Shown piece by piece: positions 1 to 8,913 of a DNA stretch of 64,000 nucleotides. The notes beneath the pieces are model-generated. The model was given only the letters and a program-made list of their open reading frames with translations, did no database searches and was not told where the DNA came from. Position 1 is the first letter of the stretch. Every line of letters starts with the position of its first letter. The translations under genes were made by a program, and so were the position numbers. Where the stretch lies: positions 1 to 64,000 of the forward strand of contig PUHN01000010.1 in the NCBI GenBank assembly GCA_002967695.1, read 5' to 3'. The DNA comes from Rhodobacteraceae bacterium WD3A24. GTDB lineage: Bacteria; Pseudomonadota; Alphaproteobacteria; Rhodobacterales; Rhodobacteraceae.

Positions 1-40
1 TCTTCGCCAGATCGAGACCGACCGTGGTAATCTCCGACAT
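1..40 (-). CDS. IS110-family transposase, N-terminal tip (runs off window)
   Basis: Only the first 13 codons lie in the window. They read MSEITTVGLDLAK, the characteristic start of IS110-family DEDD transposases, whose first catalytic Asp sits in the G-x-D-L-A-K motif. A clear Shine-Dalgarno GGAGG (complement of 47-51) stands 6 nt before the ATG at 40, which supports the start. The rest of the gene is outside the window, so completeness cannot be judged. A related C-terminal remnant lies at 29784-30102. Confidence 0.75.
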   Translation of the reverse strand, partial: MSEITTVGLDLAK

Positions 41-404
41 GACCGTCCTCCTCTGTGGATCGTCGCAGACCCACCTTGGCACATCGATGCCGTCGGGGGG
101 CGGTCACATCATCAAAGCCCCTTCATTCCGGACCATGTGCTCCCCCAGATCCTTTCTCCCCTTATCATCGCGGCCTCTTGCCCCGTTATCGAGGCGCGCC
201 GACCGGGAGCCGCGGGGTGGGCGCCCGCCATCATTCCCCCCGGGGCTTTCGTATCCCCGCCCTGTTGCTCCGCCGCCACATCCTGCGCCCGTTTCGGCAC
301 GTTTCCGCCGCTTCCGGCGGCCCCTGCGTGCCCTGCCCCGTTGCGCGGGGGGGACGGGCGCGCCATTTTCCGGCGGTCTGTTCGTATCGGTATCGGGGGG
401 TGCC
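41..404. other. Intergenic region between IS110 end and DUF1328 gene
   Basis: About 360 bp without a convincing gene. It must contain the upstream end of the IS110-type element and the promoter of the DUF1328 gene, but no terminal inverted repeats were recognisable (IS110 elements commonly lack them). Open frames here are arginine- and proline-rich composition artefacts on both strands. Confidence 0.5.
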
Positions 405-578
405 ATGCCCGGCTGGGCCACCGTGTTTCTTTTTGCCGCGCTCATCACGGGCGCTGTCGGCTTTGTCGCGCCATGGGGGGCTGTCGCGGTTCTGGCGCAG
501 ATCGCCTTTTTTGTCACGCTGCTTTTGTTTCTCGGCGCGCTACTGCTGCGCGCGCTGCATATCCGCCGCAGGCCGTGA
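405..578 (+). CDS. DUF1328 family small membrane protein
   Basis: 57-residue hydrophobic protein with two membrane-spanning stretches (about residues 4-24 and 28-50) and a basic end (HIRRRP). Length, opening (MPGWATVFLFAALITGAVGF) and the G-rich turn between the helices match the DUF1328/YtjA family of inner-membrane peptides, often stress-induced but of unknown function. The ATG at 405 is preceded by a purine-rich GGGGGG stretch. A longer in-frame reading from upstream is only Pro/Arg-rich and was discarded. Confidence 0.75.
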   Translation: MPGWATVFLFAALITGAVGFVAPWGAVAVLAQIAFFVTLLLFLGALLLRALHIRRRP

Positions 579-620
579 CGGGGCCGTTGCGCGCCCGCGC
601 CAAAGCTGCATAAAGGCGCC

Positions 621-2156
621 ATGACCGCGCCCCGTCCCGACCATGCCGACATCGTGGCGTTCCTGTCCGATCCGGCCACGCATGGCGGCGCAGAGGTGCG
701 TGTCAAGCGCACCCACGGGGCCGAGATCTTCCTTGCCGGGCAGGACGCTTACAAGATCAAGCGGCCGGTCGCCTATGACTATCTCGATTTCACCACGCTT
801 GAAGCGCGGCGCGAGATGCTCCAGCGCGAATACGATCTCAACCGCCCCGCCGCGGGAGAGATCTACAAGGGGCTGGTGCCCGTCACCCGCTCGGGCTCCG
901 GGCTGGCGCTGGGCGGCGACGGCGAGGTGGTCGAATGGGCGCTGCACATGCGCCGCTTTCCCGCCGAAGCCGAGCTTTCCAACATTGCCGAGGCGGGGGA
1001 TTTCTCCTGCGATCTCGCGCGTGAGCTGGGCCGGGCCGTCGCCCGCTATCACGCCGCCGCCGGGGCGCGCGAGGCCGACGGGCCCGAGCGAATCGGCGAG
1101 ATCGTCGCCCAGCTCCAGACCGCCTTCGCGGAGATGACCGACAGTCTGGGCGCGGGCGCCGTTGCCGAATTCGCCCGCCGCGCCGGCGCCCGGTTCGAGC
1201 AGGCGCGCGCGCTGCTGGCCGAGCGCGCCCAACAGGGGCATGTCCGGCGCTGTCACGGCGATCTACACATGGGCAACATCGTCGTGCTCGACGGCCGCCC
1301 GGTGCCCTTCGACGCGCTCGAATTCGACGAGCGGCTGGGCACGATGGACGTGCTCTATGATCTGGCCTTCCTGCTGATGGATATCGATCACGCGGGGCTG
1401 CGCGCGCAGGCCAACACCGTGCTCAACCGCTATCTGCACGCCGCGGGGATCGACGCCCATTACGACGCGCTCGCGCTGCTGCCGCTGTTTCTGGGGCTGC
1501 GCGCGGGCATCCGTGCAATGGTCGCCGTCCAGCGCGCCGACGGCGCCGGGGATGACGGCGCCGCGCTCGATCAGGCGCGCGGCTATCTCGGCGCGGCCAA
1601 CGCCTATCTCGCGCCGCCGCCTGCGCGCCTGGTGGGCGTGGGCGGGCTGTCGGGCAGCGGCAAGACGACCCTCGCCGCCCGCCTCGCGCCCTTGAGCGGC
1701 CCCGCGCCCGGCGCGGTGCATCTGCGCAGCGATCTGATCAGAAAGCAGCTCTTCGGGGTGGACGAGTTCGACCCGCTGCCCGAGGAGGCCTATTCGCAAG
1801 AGGCCCGCGAGACCGTCTATGCCCGCCTGCGCGACCGCGCCGGCCGCGCCCTGCGCGCAGGCCACGGCGTGGTGATCGACGCGGTCCATTTGCACCGCGA
1901 GGAGCGCGCGGCGACCCGCGCGCTGGCCGAGGCCGCGGGGGCGGGTTTTGCCGGTCTCTGGCTGGAGGCCGAACCGGGCGTTCTGATCGCCCGCGTCGAG
2001 GCGCGCCGCGGCGATGCCTCGGACGCCGACGCGGAAGTGGTGTGCAAGCAGCTGCAACGCGGCGCAGACCCCGACGACTGGCGCCATGTCGACGCCTCGG
2101 GCAGCATCGCGGCCACGTTGGAGAACGCGCGCGCGGCGCTGCAAAACAGTCGGTGA
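621..2156 (+). CDS. Bifunctional APH-like phosphotransferase / AAA P-loop kinase
   Basis: 511-residue two-domain cytoplasmic protein. The N-terminal part (to about residue 330) has an aminoglycoside-phosphotransferase-like kinase fold, with the catalytic loop C-H-G-D-L-H-M-G-N near residues 211-219 and a following FDALEFD metal-binding Asp. The C-terminal part carries a Walker A P-loop (GGLSGSGKTT, about residue 340) of the gluconate/zeta-toxin-like kinase class. This fusion is common in proteobacteria, and its physiological substrate is not established. The start ATG has AAGG five bases upstream. The next gene follows after 46 bp on the same strand. Confidence 0.8.
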   Translation: MTAPRPDHADIVAFLSDPATHGGAEVRVKRTHGAEIFLAGQDAYKIKRPVAYDYLDFTTLEARREMLQREYDLNRPAAGEIYKGLVPVTRSGSGLALGGDGEVVEWALHMRRFPAEAELSNIAEAGDFSCDLARELGRAVARYHAAAGAREADGPERIGEIVAQLQTAFAEMTDSLGAGAVAEFARRAGARFEQARALLAERAQQGHVRRCHGDLHMGNIVVLDGRPVPFDALEFDERLGTMDVLYDLAFLLMDIDHAGLRAQANTVLNRYLHAAGIDAHYDALALLPLFLGLRAGIRAMVAVQRADGAGDDGAALDQARGYLGAANAYLAPPPARLVGVGGLSGSGKTTLAARLAPLSGPAPGAVHLRSDLIRKQLFGVDEFDPLPEEAYSQEARETVYARLRDRAGRALRAGHGVVIDAVHLHREERAATRALAEAAGAGFAGLWLEAEPGVLIARVEARRGDASDADAEVVCKQLQRGADPDDWRHVDASGSIAATLENARAALQNSR

Positions 2157-2202
2157 CGCGCGCGCGCCGGCGTGTCAGGATCGCCGCAACCAGCGAGGCA
2201 TC

Positions 2203-3585
2203 ATGGACTACATCGAAAACCGCAGCTTCGACGAGATCGCGCCGGGCGAGAGCGCCGAGATCACGCGCGAGCTGACCACGCGCGACATCGAGCTGTTCGC
2301 GCTCGCCTCGGGCGACGTGAATCCAACCCATTTCGCGGGCGAGGCCTCCGGCGGCGCCGTGGGCGGCGATGTCATCGGCCACGCGATGTGGGCGGGCGCG
2401 CTGATCTCGGCGGTGCTGGGCACCCGGCTGCCGGGACCGGGCATGACATATGTCGAGCAGGATCTGCATTTCGCCCGCCCCGTGCGGGTGGGCGAGACGG
2501 TCGTCGCCCGTGTAAGCGTCGCCGCGAAGGATGCCGCGACCGTCCGGGTCACGCTGGATTGCCGATGCGAGACCGCCGAGGGCGAGACGGTCGTCACCGG
2601 CACCGCCGTGGTGCATGCCGCGCGCGAGCGGATCCGGCGCCCGCGCGCGGTGCTGCCCGAGATCGCGCTGAGCCCGGCCGCCAGCCGGTTCCGCGCGCTC
2701 GTCGAGCAGGCGCGCGCGCTCGATCCGCTGGTCACGGCGGTCGTCCATCCCTGCGACGCGCTGAGCCTCGAGGGCGCGCTGGACGCCCATGCCGCCGCGC
2801 TGATCACGCCGCTTCTGGTCGGCCCGCGCGAGAAGATCGAGGCCGCCGCGCAGGAGGCGGGGCGCTCCATCGACGGCATCGAGATCATCGACGCCCCCCA
2901 CAGCCACGCCGCCGCGGAAGCGGCTGTCGGGCTGGTCCGCGAGGGCCGCGCGGGCGCGCTGATGAAAGGCAAGCTGCACACCGACGAGTTGCTGGAGGCC
3001 GTCCTCGACAAGGACCGCGGCCTGCGCACGGAGCGGCGGCTGAGCCATGTCTTCGCGCTCGACGTGCCCACCTATCCGCGGATGCTCATGGTCACGGACG
3101 CGGCGATCAACATCGACCCCGAGCTGGAGACCCTGGCCGACATCGTTCAGAACGCGCTCGACCTGGCCCGCGCGATCGGCGTCGAATGCCCGCGCGCCGC
3201 GTTGCTCTCGGCCGTGGAGACGGTGACCGGCCGGCTGCCCTCGACCCTCAAGGCCGCCGCGATCTGCAAGATGCATGACCGCGGCCAGATCACCGGCGGG
3301 CTCGTCGACGGCCCGCTGGCCTTCGACAACGCCGTCTCCGAGGCCGCCGCCGCCGCAAAGGGGATCGAGTCGCAGGTTGCCGGGCGGGCCGATATTCTGG
3401 TGGCCCCCGATCTGGAGAGCGGCAACATGATCGCCAAGCAACTCATTCATCTGGCCGGGGCGGATTCGGCAGGGATCGCGCTGGGCGCGCGGGTTCCGAT
3501 CATGCTGACGAGCCGCTCCGACACGGCCGAGGCGCGACTGGCCTCGGCAGCGCTGGCGCAGATTCACGCTCACCGCACGCCGTAG
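2203..3585 (+). CDS. MaoC-type enoyl-CoA hydratase fused to phosphate acetyl/butyryltransferase
   Basis: 460 residues. Residues 1-140 form a hot-dog MaoC domain with the hydratase motif A-S-G-D-V-N-P-T-H-F (catalytic Asp/His dyad). Residues about 160-460 are a phosphotransacetylase/phosphotransbutyrylase domain (E-G-A-L-D-A-H, L-M-K-G-x-L-H-T, D-A-A-I-N-I motifs). The fused protein is a known family, annotated bifunctional enoyl-CoA hydratase/phosphate acetyltransferase, and would convert acyl-CoA to acyl phosphate in short-chain acid metabolism. The ATG at 2203 was chosen because upstream in-frame sequence belongs to the previous gene. Its stop lies 5 bp from the end of the convergent flavoprotein gene. 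Confidence 0.88.
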   Translation: MDYIENRSFDEIAPGESAEITRELTTRDIELFALASGDVNPTHFAGEASGGAVGGDVIGHAMWAGALISAVLGTRLPGPGMTYVEQDLHFARPVRVGETVVARVSVAAKDAATVRVTLDCRCETAEGETVVTGTAVVHAARERIRRPRAVLPEIALSPAASRFRALVEQARALDPLVTAVVHPCDALSLEGALDAHAAALITPLLVGPREKIEAAAQEAGRSIDGIEIIDAPHSHAAAEAAVGLVREGRAGALMKGKLHTDELLEAVLDKDRGLRTERRLSHVFALDVPTYPRMLMVTDAAINIDPELETLADIVQNALDLARAIGVECPRAALLSAVETVTGRLPSTLKAAAICKMHDRGQITGGLVDGPLAFDNAVSEAAAAAKGIESQVAGRADILVAPDLESGNMIAKQLIHLAGADSAGIALGARVPIMLTSRSDTAEARLASAALAQIHAHRTP

Positions 3586-3590
3586 CCCGC

Positions 3591-4805
3591 TCAGCCCTTG
3601 AGAAGCGCCTTGAGATCGGTGCGGGGGGATTCGATGGTCGCGGGGGCGGGGCTGCGCCCGGCCTCCAGCAAGCGCTTGCCGATCATGTAGGCGCGCGGGT
3701 CGTTCATCGCGTCCACCGCCAGCAGCGTCTCGCCCGCGTAGTACCAGTGCGAAACCGCGCCGCCCGCGCCCTCGCGGACGACGACGCGCTCATAGCCCTG
3801 GTTGAGCCCGGCGATCTGCAGCTTGACGTCGTACTGGTCCGACCAGAACCACGGGACGGGGTCGTAGGCCCGCCCCGCGCCCAGCATGTTGTCGGCCACG
3901 TATTCGCTCTGGTCGATGGCGTTCTGCACGCTTTCCAGCCGCACGCGCCCGCCCCGGAACGGAAACGAGGCGCAATCGCCGGCCGCCCAGACACCGGGCA
4001 CCAAGGTGCGCCCCTGCGCATCCACCGCGATGCCGTTGTCGATGGCAAGCCCGGCGGCCTCGGCCAGCGCGGCCGCCGGGGCGATGCCGATGCCGGTGAT
4101 GACGAAATCGGCCGAAATCTCGGTGCCGTCTTCCAGCACCGCGCCGGTGACGCGATCCTCACCCGTCAGGTGCGAAAGCCCGGTGCCCTCGCGGACATCG
4201 ACGCCGTGGCGGCGGTGCAGGTCGGCAAACCAGGCCGAGGTCTCGGGCGCGGCGACGCGGGCGAGGATGCGCGGCGCGGCCTCGACCAGGGTGACATCCA
4301 GCCCCTTCTGCGCGGCGACCGCGGCGGCCTCCAGCCCGATATAGCCCCCGCCGACCACCAGCACCCGCGCGCCCGCGACGAAGTCCGGCGCCATCGCGTC
4401 CACGTCGGCAAGGCTGCGCACGACATGGACCCCCGGCAGCGCGCCACCGATGGCCTCGGGCAGCCGGCGCGGGACCGAACCGGTCGTCAGCGCGAGCTGG
4501 TCGTAGTCCAGCCGCCCGCCCCCGGCCAGCGCGACCGTGCCTGCCGCGGTGTCGACGGCCTCGGCCCGCGTGCCGGTCAGCAGGCGGATGTCATGTTCGG
4601 CGTAATAGCTTTCGGGGCGCAGGAACAGCCGCTCCAGCGCCATCTCGCCCAGCAGGTATTTCTTCGACAGCGGCGGGCGTTGATAGGGGGGAACGGGTTC
4701 CTCGCCCACCAGCGTGACGGGGCCGTCATGCCCCTGCCCGCGCAGCCGCGCCACCAGCGCGGCGCCCGCCTGCCCGCCGCCGATCACCACGATATGCTCA
4801 GCCAT
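3591..4805 (-). CDS. NAD(P)/FAD-dependent ferredoxin reductase-type oxidoreductase
   Basis: 404 residues. FAD-binding G-G-G-Q-A-G at the N-terminus, second dinucleotide motif V-G-G-G-Y-I-G near residue 150, and the second FAD motif A-A-G-D-C-A near residue 272. The layout, with C-terminal reductase domain, matches putidaredoxin/rhodocoxin/phthalate-type ferredoxin reductases that pass electrons from NAD(P)H to a [2Fe-2S] ferredoxin feeding a monooxygenase. No ferredoxin or P450 gene is visible nearby, so the acceptor is unknown. It is the last gene of the leftward cluster, 24 bp after the TetR gene. Confidence 0.88.
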   Translation of the reverse strand: MAEHIVVIGGGQAGAALVARLRGQGHDGPVTLVGEEPVPPYQRPPLSKKYLLGEMALERLFLRPESYYAEHDIRLLTGTRAEAVDTAAGTVALAGGGRLDYDQLALTTGSVPRRLPEAIGGALPGVHVVRSLADVDAMAPDFVAGARVLVVGGGYIGLEAAAVAAQKGLDVTLVEAAPRILARVAAPETSAWFADLHRRHGVDVREGTGLSHLTGEDRVTGAVLEDGTEISADFVITGIGIAPAAALAEAAGLAIDNGIAVDAQGRTLVPGVWAAGDCASFPFRGGRVRLESVQNAIDQSEYVADNMLGAGRAYDPVPWFWSDQYDVKLQIAGLNQGYERVVVREGAGGAVSHWYYAGETLLAVDAMNDPRAYMIGKRLLEAGRSPAPATIESPRTDLKALLKG

Positions 4806-4829
4806 TGCCCGCCCCCTTCTCCGTCGTCC

Positions 4830-5447
4830 TCACGGCCGCAGCCCGCGCAGCACCAGTTCGGTCACCTCGGCGATGATCGGCTCGGGGTCCGGCGACGCCT
4901 CGTCGCCCAGCCCCAACATGAAGCGCACCTCGGTGAGGTGCAGCGCGTAGTGCTGCGTCAGCGCCCAGATGTTGAACTGCAGCAGCACGGGGTCGACCGG
5001 CCGGATCAGCCCGGCCTCGACCCAGCCGCGCACGCGCTCGGCGGCCTTCATCGTGGCCTCGCGCGAGGACGGCCAGTAGTCGCGCAGCATCGGCGCGCCG
5101 CGCATCACCTCGTTGGTGAAAAGCCGCGCGACCTCGGGGTGTTCCAGCGAGTGCCGTATCTTGCGGCCGATATAGCTGCGCAGGAACGCCTCGGGGCCCT
5201 CGTCGGTGGCGGTCTCGTGGAACAGCTCGGACCAGATCTCGATGATGCTCTGCAGCGATTGCTCGTAGAGCTCCTCCTTGCTGGCGATGTAGTAGTGCAG
5301 CTTGGTCTTGGAGATGCCCGCGCGGTCGGCGATCGCCTGGGTCGAGGCGCCGCGCAAGCCGTTCTCGGCGAATTCCTCGATCGCGGCCTGACGGATTTGC
5401 GCCATCAGTTCCTCGCGCCGAGTGGCAAGGTCGCTGCGCGCGCTCAT
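4830..5447 (-). CDS. TetR/AcrR regulator, RutR-like
   Basis: 205 residues. N-terminal TetR HTH (A-I-A-D-R-A-G-I-S-K-T-K-L-H-Y-Y, about residues 36-51), then a ligand domain whose landmarks (the H-P-E-V-A-R-L-F-x-N-E run, W-x-x-x-Q-H-Y, C-terminal L-R-G-L-R-P) resemble the RutR subgroup, which in E. coli senses pyrimidines. The start ATG overlaps the stop of the upstream RidA gene by 4 bp (ATGA), so the two are translationally coupled. It probably autoregulates the cluster. The pyrimidine ligand is inferred from subgroup resemblance only. Confidence 0.82.
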   Translation of the reverse strand: MSARSDLATRREELMAQIRQAAIEEFAENGLRGASTQAIADRAGISKTKLHYYIASKEELYEQSLQSIIEIWSELFHETATDEGPEAFLRSYIGRKIRHSLEHPEVARLFTNEVMRGAPMLRDYWPSSREATMKAAERVRGWVEAGLIRPVDPVLLQFNIWALTQHYALHLTEVRFMLGLGDEASPDPEPIIAEVTELVLRGLRP

Positions 5448-5899
5448 CGGGCCTCCGGCAGCCATGCGGTGGCCTCGACCTCGATCAGCGCCTCGGGCGT
5501 GGGCATCAGCTCGCTCACCCCGACGACGGTCGAGACCGGCGGCACCTCGGGGAAGAACAGCTTGCGCACCGCGTTGTAGCGCGGGAAGTGGTCCAGATCG
5601 GTGAAATACTGCACCAGCTTGAACACATCGCCCATTCCGCCACCGGCCTCCTCCATCGTGGCGCGGATACGGTCGAGGACGAACCAGCTTTGCGCGATGA
5701 CGGGGCCGTCGCGTGCATCGACCGAGAATTCTCCCGTCCGCCCGATCATGTCGGGGACGCCGTCGGGAAGATCTTCGAAGCCGCGGATCACCCGGCCCAG
5801 CGCCGGATCGACGGCGATGATGCCGGAGAGGAACACGAAGTCCCCCCGGCGCTGAAAGGCCGAGTAGCGGGCGAGCGGCTGGGCGGCACTGTCTGGCAT
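5444..5899 (-). CDS. RidA/YjgF family protein
   Basis: 151-residue RidA-fold protein. It shows F-L-S-G-I-I near the N-terminus, the central V-F-K-L-V-Q-Y-F-T-D segment and the C-terminal A-L-I-E-V-E-A-T-A strand. Classical RidA enamine deaminases keep an Arg in the P-A-R-S motif. Here the matching segment reads P-P-V-S-T-V, so the catalytic Arg is replaced by Val and standard deaminase activity is doubtful. RutC of the Rut pyrimidine pathway is a relative, which fits the RutR-like neighbour. It lies 9 bp downstream of the flavodoxin-fold gene. Confidence 0.82.
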   Translation of the reverse strand: MPDSAAQPLARYSAFQRRGDFVFLSGIIAVDPALGRVIRGFEDLPDGVPDMIGRTGEFSVDARDGPVIAQSWFVLDRIRATMEEAGGGMGDVFKLVQYFTDLDHFPRYNAVRKLFFPEVPPVSTVVGVSELMPTPEALIEVEATAWLPEAR

Positions 5900-5908
5900 G
5901 ACGGGCTC

Positions 5909-6520
5909 CTACAACGCCTTGAGGGTGGTTTCCACCCGGTCGAGAAAGCGCGCGCGCTCGGCCGCGGTGACGTTGTTCATGCTGTGAAGCTGGCGCCACA
6001 CGACCCGCGCGCGGCGATGAAACAGCGGCCGCAGGCCGCGCGTGAACAGGCTGCGCCCCGGGTCGCGGATGACCCTGAGCCACCACCAGGGCGAGCCCGA
6101 CGTGGTCAGCCCGACGAACAGGCGGATGTTCTGAAGCCGCGGGCGCGGCCGGTCGCCCTTGAACCGCGGGATCTCGAAGGTCACGCCGGGCAGCCAGACC
6201 CGCTCCAGCCAGCCCTTCAGCATCGCCGGCGGCCCGTAGAACCATGTGGGATAGACCACGACGAGCCCCTCGGCCCATTGCAGATCGGCAATATGGTCGG
6301 CCTGCCGCGCGTGGTTGGCCTCGGGATTGGCGAGGTAGTCCTCCCACTCGGTGCGCGACAGGACGGGGTCGAAGCCCATGCGGTAGAGATCGCGCAGGCG
6401 CAACTCGTGCCCGCCCACCTCCAGCGCGGCCACGGCGCGGGAAAGAACCGCCGCGCCGAAGCTGTCCGCGCTGGGATGGCAGAAGATCACCAGTAGCCGC
6501 ACGGGCTCCGCCCCTCTCAC
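5909..6520 (-). CDS. NAD(P)H-dependent flavodoxin-fold quinone oxidoreductase
   Basis: About 200 residues, NQO/MdaB-type flavodoxin fold. It has the FMN-phosphate loop C-H-P-S-A-D-S-F near the start, the V-V-V-Y-P-T-W-F-Y-G-P-P-A core motif and a downstream W-L-E-R-V-W. Such proteins reduce quinones or supply reduced flavin. The first start is GTG at 6520, directly abutting the upstream stop. A GTG at 6502 is preceded by a purine-rich GGGGCGGAG and gives MRLLVIFCHPS, so the shorter form is quite possible. It may supply electrons to the FAD oxidase or the terminal flavoprotein of the same operon (inference). Confidence 0.82.
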   Translation of the reverse strand: MRGAEPVRLLVIFCHPSADSFGAAVLSRAVAALEVGGHELRLRDLYRMGFDPVLSRTEWEDYLANPEANHARQADHIADLQWAEGLVVVYPTWFYGPPAMLKGWLERVWLPGVTFEIPRFKGDRPRPRLQNIRLFVGLTTSGSPWWWLRVIRDPGRSLFTRGLRPLFHRRARVVWRQLHSMNNVTAAERARFLDRVETTLKAL

Positions 6521-7516
6521 TCAGCGGTCCGTGTAGAGGTCCATGCCGACACCGTTGTTGACGAACTGGTCGGTCGCCACGGCGCCCGGGTCGAGCGCGC
6601 CCTCCTCGATGATGCCGGAATTGACCGCCAGATCGTGGAAGGCGGCCACACGATCGAGATCGAGCGCGCCGATGCCGTGCTCGCGCGCGTCGCCGCTGTC
6701 GACGATGCCCAGATCCATCATCTGCGCCACCTCGGCGTCGAGCTTTTCGACGGACTGCTCGGGGTTCTCCTCCATGATCAGATCATAGGCCGCGCTGCGG
6801 TCGCCATAGAGGAAGTTGTACCAGCCGATGATCGAGGCATCGACGAAACGCTGGACCAGGTCGGGGTCGTTCTCGACAAGCTCGGTGCGCGTCTCGATCG
6901 TGGTGGCATAGGTGTTCCAGCCCTGCTCGGCCAGAAGATAGGTATCGACCTCGGCGCCCTCGGCGGCGGCATAGAGCGGCTCGGCCGTGGCATAGGCCTG
7001 CTGGACGATCTCCTCGTCCTGCAGGAACTGCGCGATGTTGAAGCCGTAGGGGCGCAGTTGCTCGTCGCGGAAGCCGTGCTCATCGACCAGCCACTGCCAG
7101 AAGCTGAACTGCCCGTCGCGGCTGAGCAGCACGGTGGGCGCATTGGCCAGATCGGCGAAGTCCTCATAGACGCCGGCATGCGACATCAGCGCCTGCGGAT
7201 CGCGCTGAAAGAACGCGGCGACGACGGTGGTGGGAATGTCGTTGCGCACATTGTCGAAGGACAGCAGAAGGTTGCCGGCCATGAGAAAATCCAGCCGCCC
7301 GGCGGGCAGCATGGGCCGGTTGTTCATCTGCGGGCCGCCCTCGACGATTTCCACGTCGAGCCCGTATTCGGCGTAGGTGCCGTCGGCCAGCGCCTGGTAG
7401 AAGCCGCCATGCCCGCCCTGGGCCAGCCAGTTTGTGCCGAAGCGGACCTCGTCCTGCGCGCTGGCGGCGCCGGCGACCATGGTCATCGCGATGGCCGTGG
7501 GGATAATCCTGTTCAT
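6521..7516 (-). CDS. NMT1/THI5-like ABC transporter substrate-binding protein
   Basis: 331 residues with a Sec signal peptide ending near A-G-A-A-S-A-Q (about residue 20), so periplasmic. The mature part starts E-V-R-F-G-T-N-W-L-A-Q-G-G-H-G-G-F-Y-Q-A-L, the hallmark of NMT1/THI5/SsuA-type binding proteins for pyrimidine precursors, sulfonates and similar small organics. The ATG at 7516 has AAAGGA eight bases upstream. Permease and ATPase partners are encoded upstream in the same operon but separated by the deaminase and FAD oxidase genes, which ties uptake to catabolism. Confidence 0.88.
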   Translation of the reverse strand: MNRIIPTAIAMTMVAGAASAQDEVRFGTNWLAQGGHGGFYQALADGTYAEYGLDVEIVEGGPQMNNRPMLPAGRLDFLMAGNLLLSFDNVRNDIPTTVVAAFFQRDPQALMSHAGVYEDFADLANAPTVLLSRDGQFSFWQWLVDEHGFRDEQLRPYGFNIAQFLQDEEIVQQAYATAEPLYAAAEGAEVDTYLLAEQGWNTYATTIETRTELVENDPDLVQRFVDASIIGWYNFLYGDRSAAYDLIMEENPEQSVEKLDAEVAQMMDLGIVDSGDAREHGIGALDLDRVAAFHDLAVNSGIIEEGALDPGAVATDQFVNNGVGMDLYTDR

Positions 7517-7545
7517 GTCGTGTCCTTTCACTCTCCTGTCGGTGG

Positions 7546-8913
7546 TCACTGGGCCGCCATGTCGGCGGTCCATCCCCGGGTTTTTCCCGGATTCATAAGG
7601 CCCCTGGGATCGGCCAGCTTCTTGAAGGCGATCTGGGCGGTGTCGATTTCCTTCATGCCGCCATCCTCGATGGTGACGACATGCGGGTCGAAGACGGTGC
7701 AGCCGTCGGTGCTTTCCAGCTCGTCGATGATCTCGTAGATGCGCGCGCGGCTGGTCCAGCGCACCAGAGGCAGCGCAAAGATCTGGATCTCGCCGTCCAT
7801 CCGCGCCATCTCGTGGTGGAAGTAGACCTCGTCGCCGTAGCGGCGCATCTGCGCCATCACCAGATCGGGGTCGAACGGGCGCGGATAGGCCACCTGCAGA
7901 TAGGTCCACACGCCCGGCTCGTGCTTGAGCGCCTGCAGCGTGGTGTGGTTCCAGCCGCACTCCCAGGCCGGCGGCAGGCCGGCGGCCTCGATCTCGGCCA
8001 GGGGCTTTTGCAGGCTGATGGTGCCGCCCGCCTCGGCCACGCGGCGGGCGAACTCCTCGGCGGCCTCGGGCGCGACCATGGTGAACACCGCGTCGCGGTC
8101 GGGCGGGAACAGCCCCTCCAGCCGCTTGTAGAAGGGGGCGAAGCGCCGCTCGACCGGCGTCATCAGGAAACAGTCGAGGCCCTCGGCCTGCGCCTTGGTG
8201 GCAAAGCGCAGCGCCACGTCGTAGCCGTCGAACAGCGCGATGGCGTGCAGCCAGTCCGTCGCCGGGCTCAGCGCGAAGTCCAGCGCGGTGATGATCCCGT
8301 TGGTGCCGTAGGCGTGCTGGACCTTGAGCGTGTCGTCGCCCTCAAGCTCGATCACGCGCGGCTCGGGCTCGACCGTGACCACGCGGATGTAGGAGACGTT
8401 GCCGCCATCGGCCAGCATCCCGTGGCGCAGGCTGCCGATGCCGCCCGAGCCGCCCGAGATGAACCCCCCGATCGTCGCCGTGCGCTTGGTCGAGGGGAAC
8501 ATGTTGAGCATCTGGCCGGACTCGGCCACGGCCTCCTCCAGCCGCGAGATGCGCATCCCCGCCTGCACGCGGACGCGCCCCTCGCCGATCTCGATGACCT
8601 TGTTCAGCCGCGTGATGTCCAGGATCACGCCCCCTTCCAGCGGCACGCATTGCCCGTAATTGCCCGTGCCGCCGCCGCGCAGCGTCACCGGCAGGCCGTG
8701 GCGCGCGGCGGCGGCGGCGACGCGCTTAACCTCGTCCTCGTCCTCGGGCATCACCACGATGTCGCCCGCAAGGCCGTCGAGCTCGGCGTCGAGGATCGGC
8801 GAATACCAGAAATAGTCGCGCGAGCGCGCCGCCACCATCTTGGGGTCGTCATAGACGCGGACGCCGTCGATCTCCGCGCGGAAGGCGTCGAGTGTGTCGT
8901 GCGATACGGTCAT
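7546..8913 (-). CDS. FAD-binding oxidase (GlcD / FAD_binding_4 family)
   Basis: 455 residues. The PCMH-type FAD domain is clear: P-E-D-E-D-E-V, then L-R-G-G-G-T-G-N-Y-G-Q, and the G-G-F-I-S-G-G-S-G-G-I-G-S-L loop about residues 150-165. The C-terminus has the P-R-G-L-M-N-P-G-K segment typical of lactate/glycolate/alditol-type dehydrogenases. It probably oxidises a hydroxy-acid or alcohol intermediate in the cytoplasm. The start overlaps the deaminase stop by 4 bp (8910-8913). Substrate cannot be deduced from sequence. Confidence 0.88.
   Translation of the reverse strand: MTVSHDTLDAFRAEIDGVRVYDDPKMVAARSRDYFWYSPILDAELDGLAGDIVVMPEDEDEVKRVAAAAARHGLPVTLRGGGTGNYGQCVPLEGGVILDITRLNKVIEIGEGRVRVQAGMRISRLEEAVAESGQMLNMFPSTKRTATIGGFISGGSGGIGSLRHGMLADGGNVSYIRVVTVEPEPRVIELEGDDTLKVQHAYGTNGIITALDFALSPATDWLHAIALFDGYDVALRFATKAQAEGLDCFLMTPVERRFAPFYKRLEGLFPPDRDAVFTMVAPEAAEEFARRVAEAGGTISLQKPLAEIEAAGLPPAWECGWNHTTLQALKHEPGVWTYLQVAYPRPFDPDLVMAQMRRYGDEVYFHHEMARMDGEIQIFALPLVRWTSRARIYEIIDELESTDGCTVFDPHVVTIEDGGMKEIDTAQIAFKKLADPRGLMNPGKTRGWTADMAAQ

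Noticed and set aside
104-712. Long minus-strand open frame opposite the DUF1328 and APH-like genes
   Set aside because: Arg/Ala/Gly-rich translation without any domain, overlapping two supported + strand genes; a GC-rich antisense artefact.
1738-3573. 611-codon open frame antisense to the MaoC-phosphotransacetylase gene
   Set aside because: No motifs and strongly biased composition, while the opposite strand encodes a clear enzyme.
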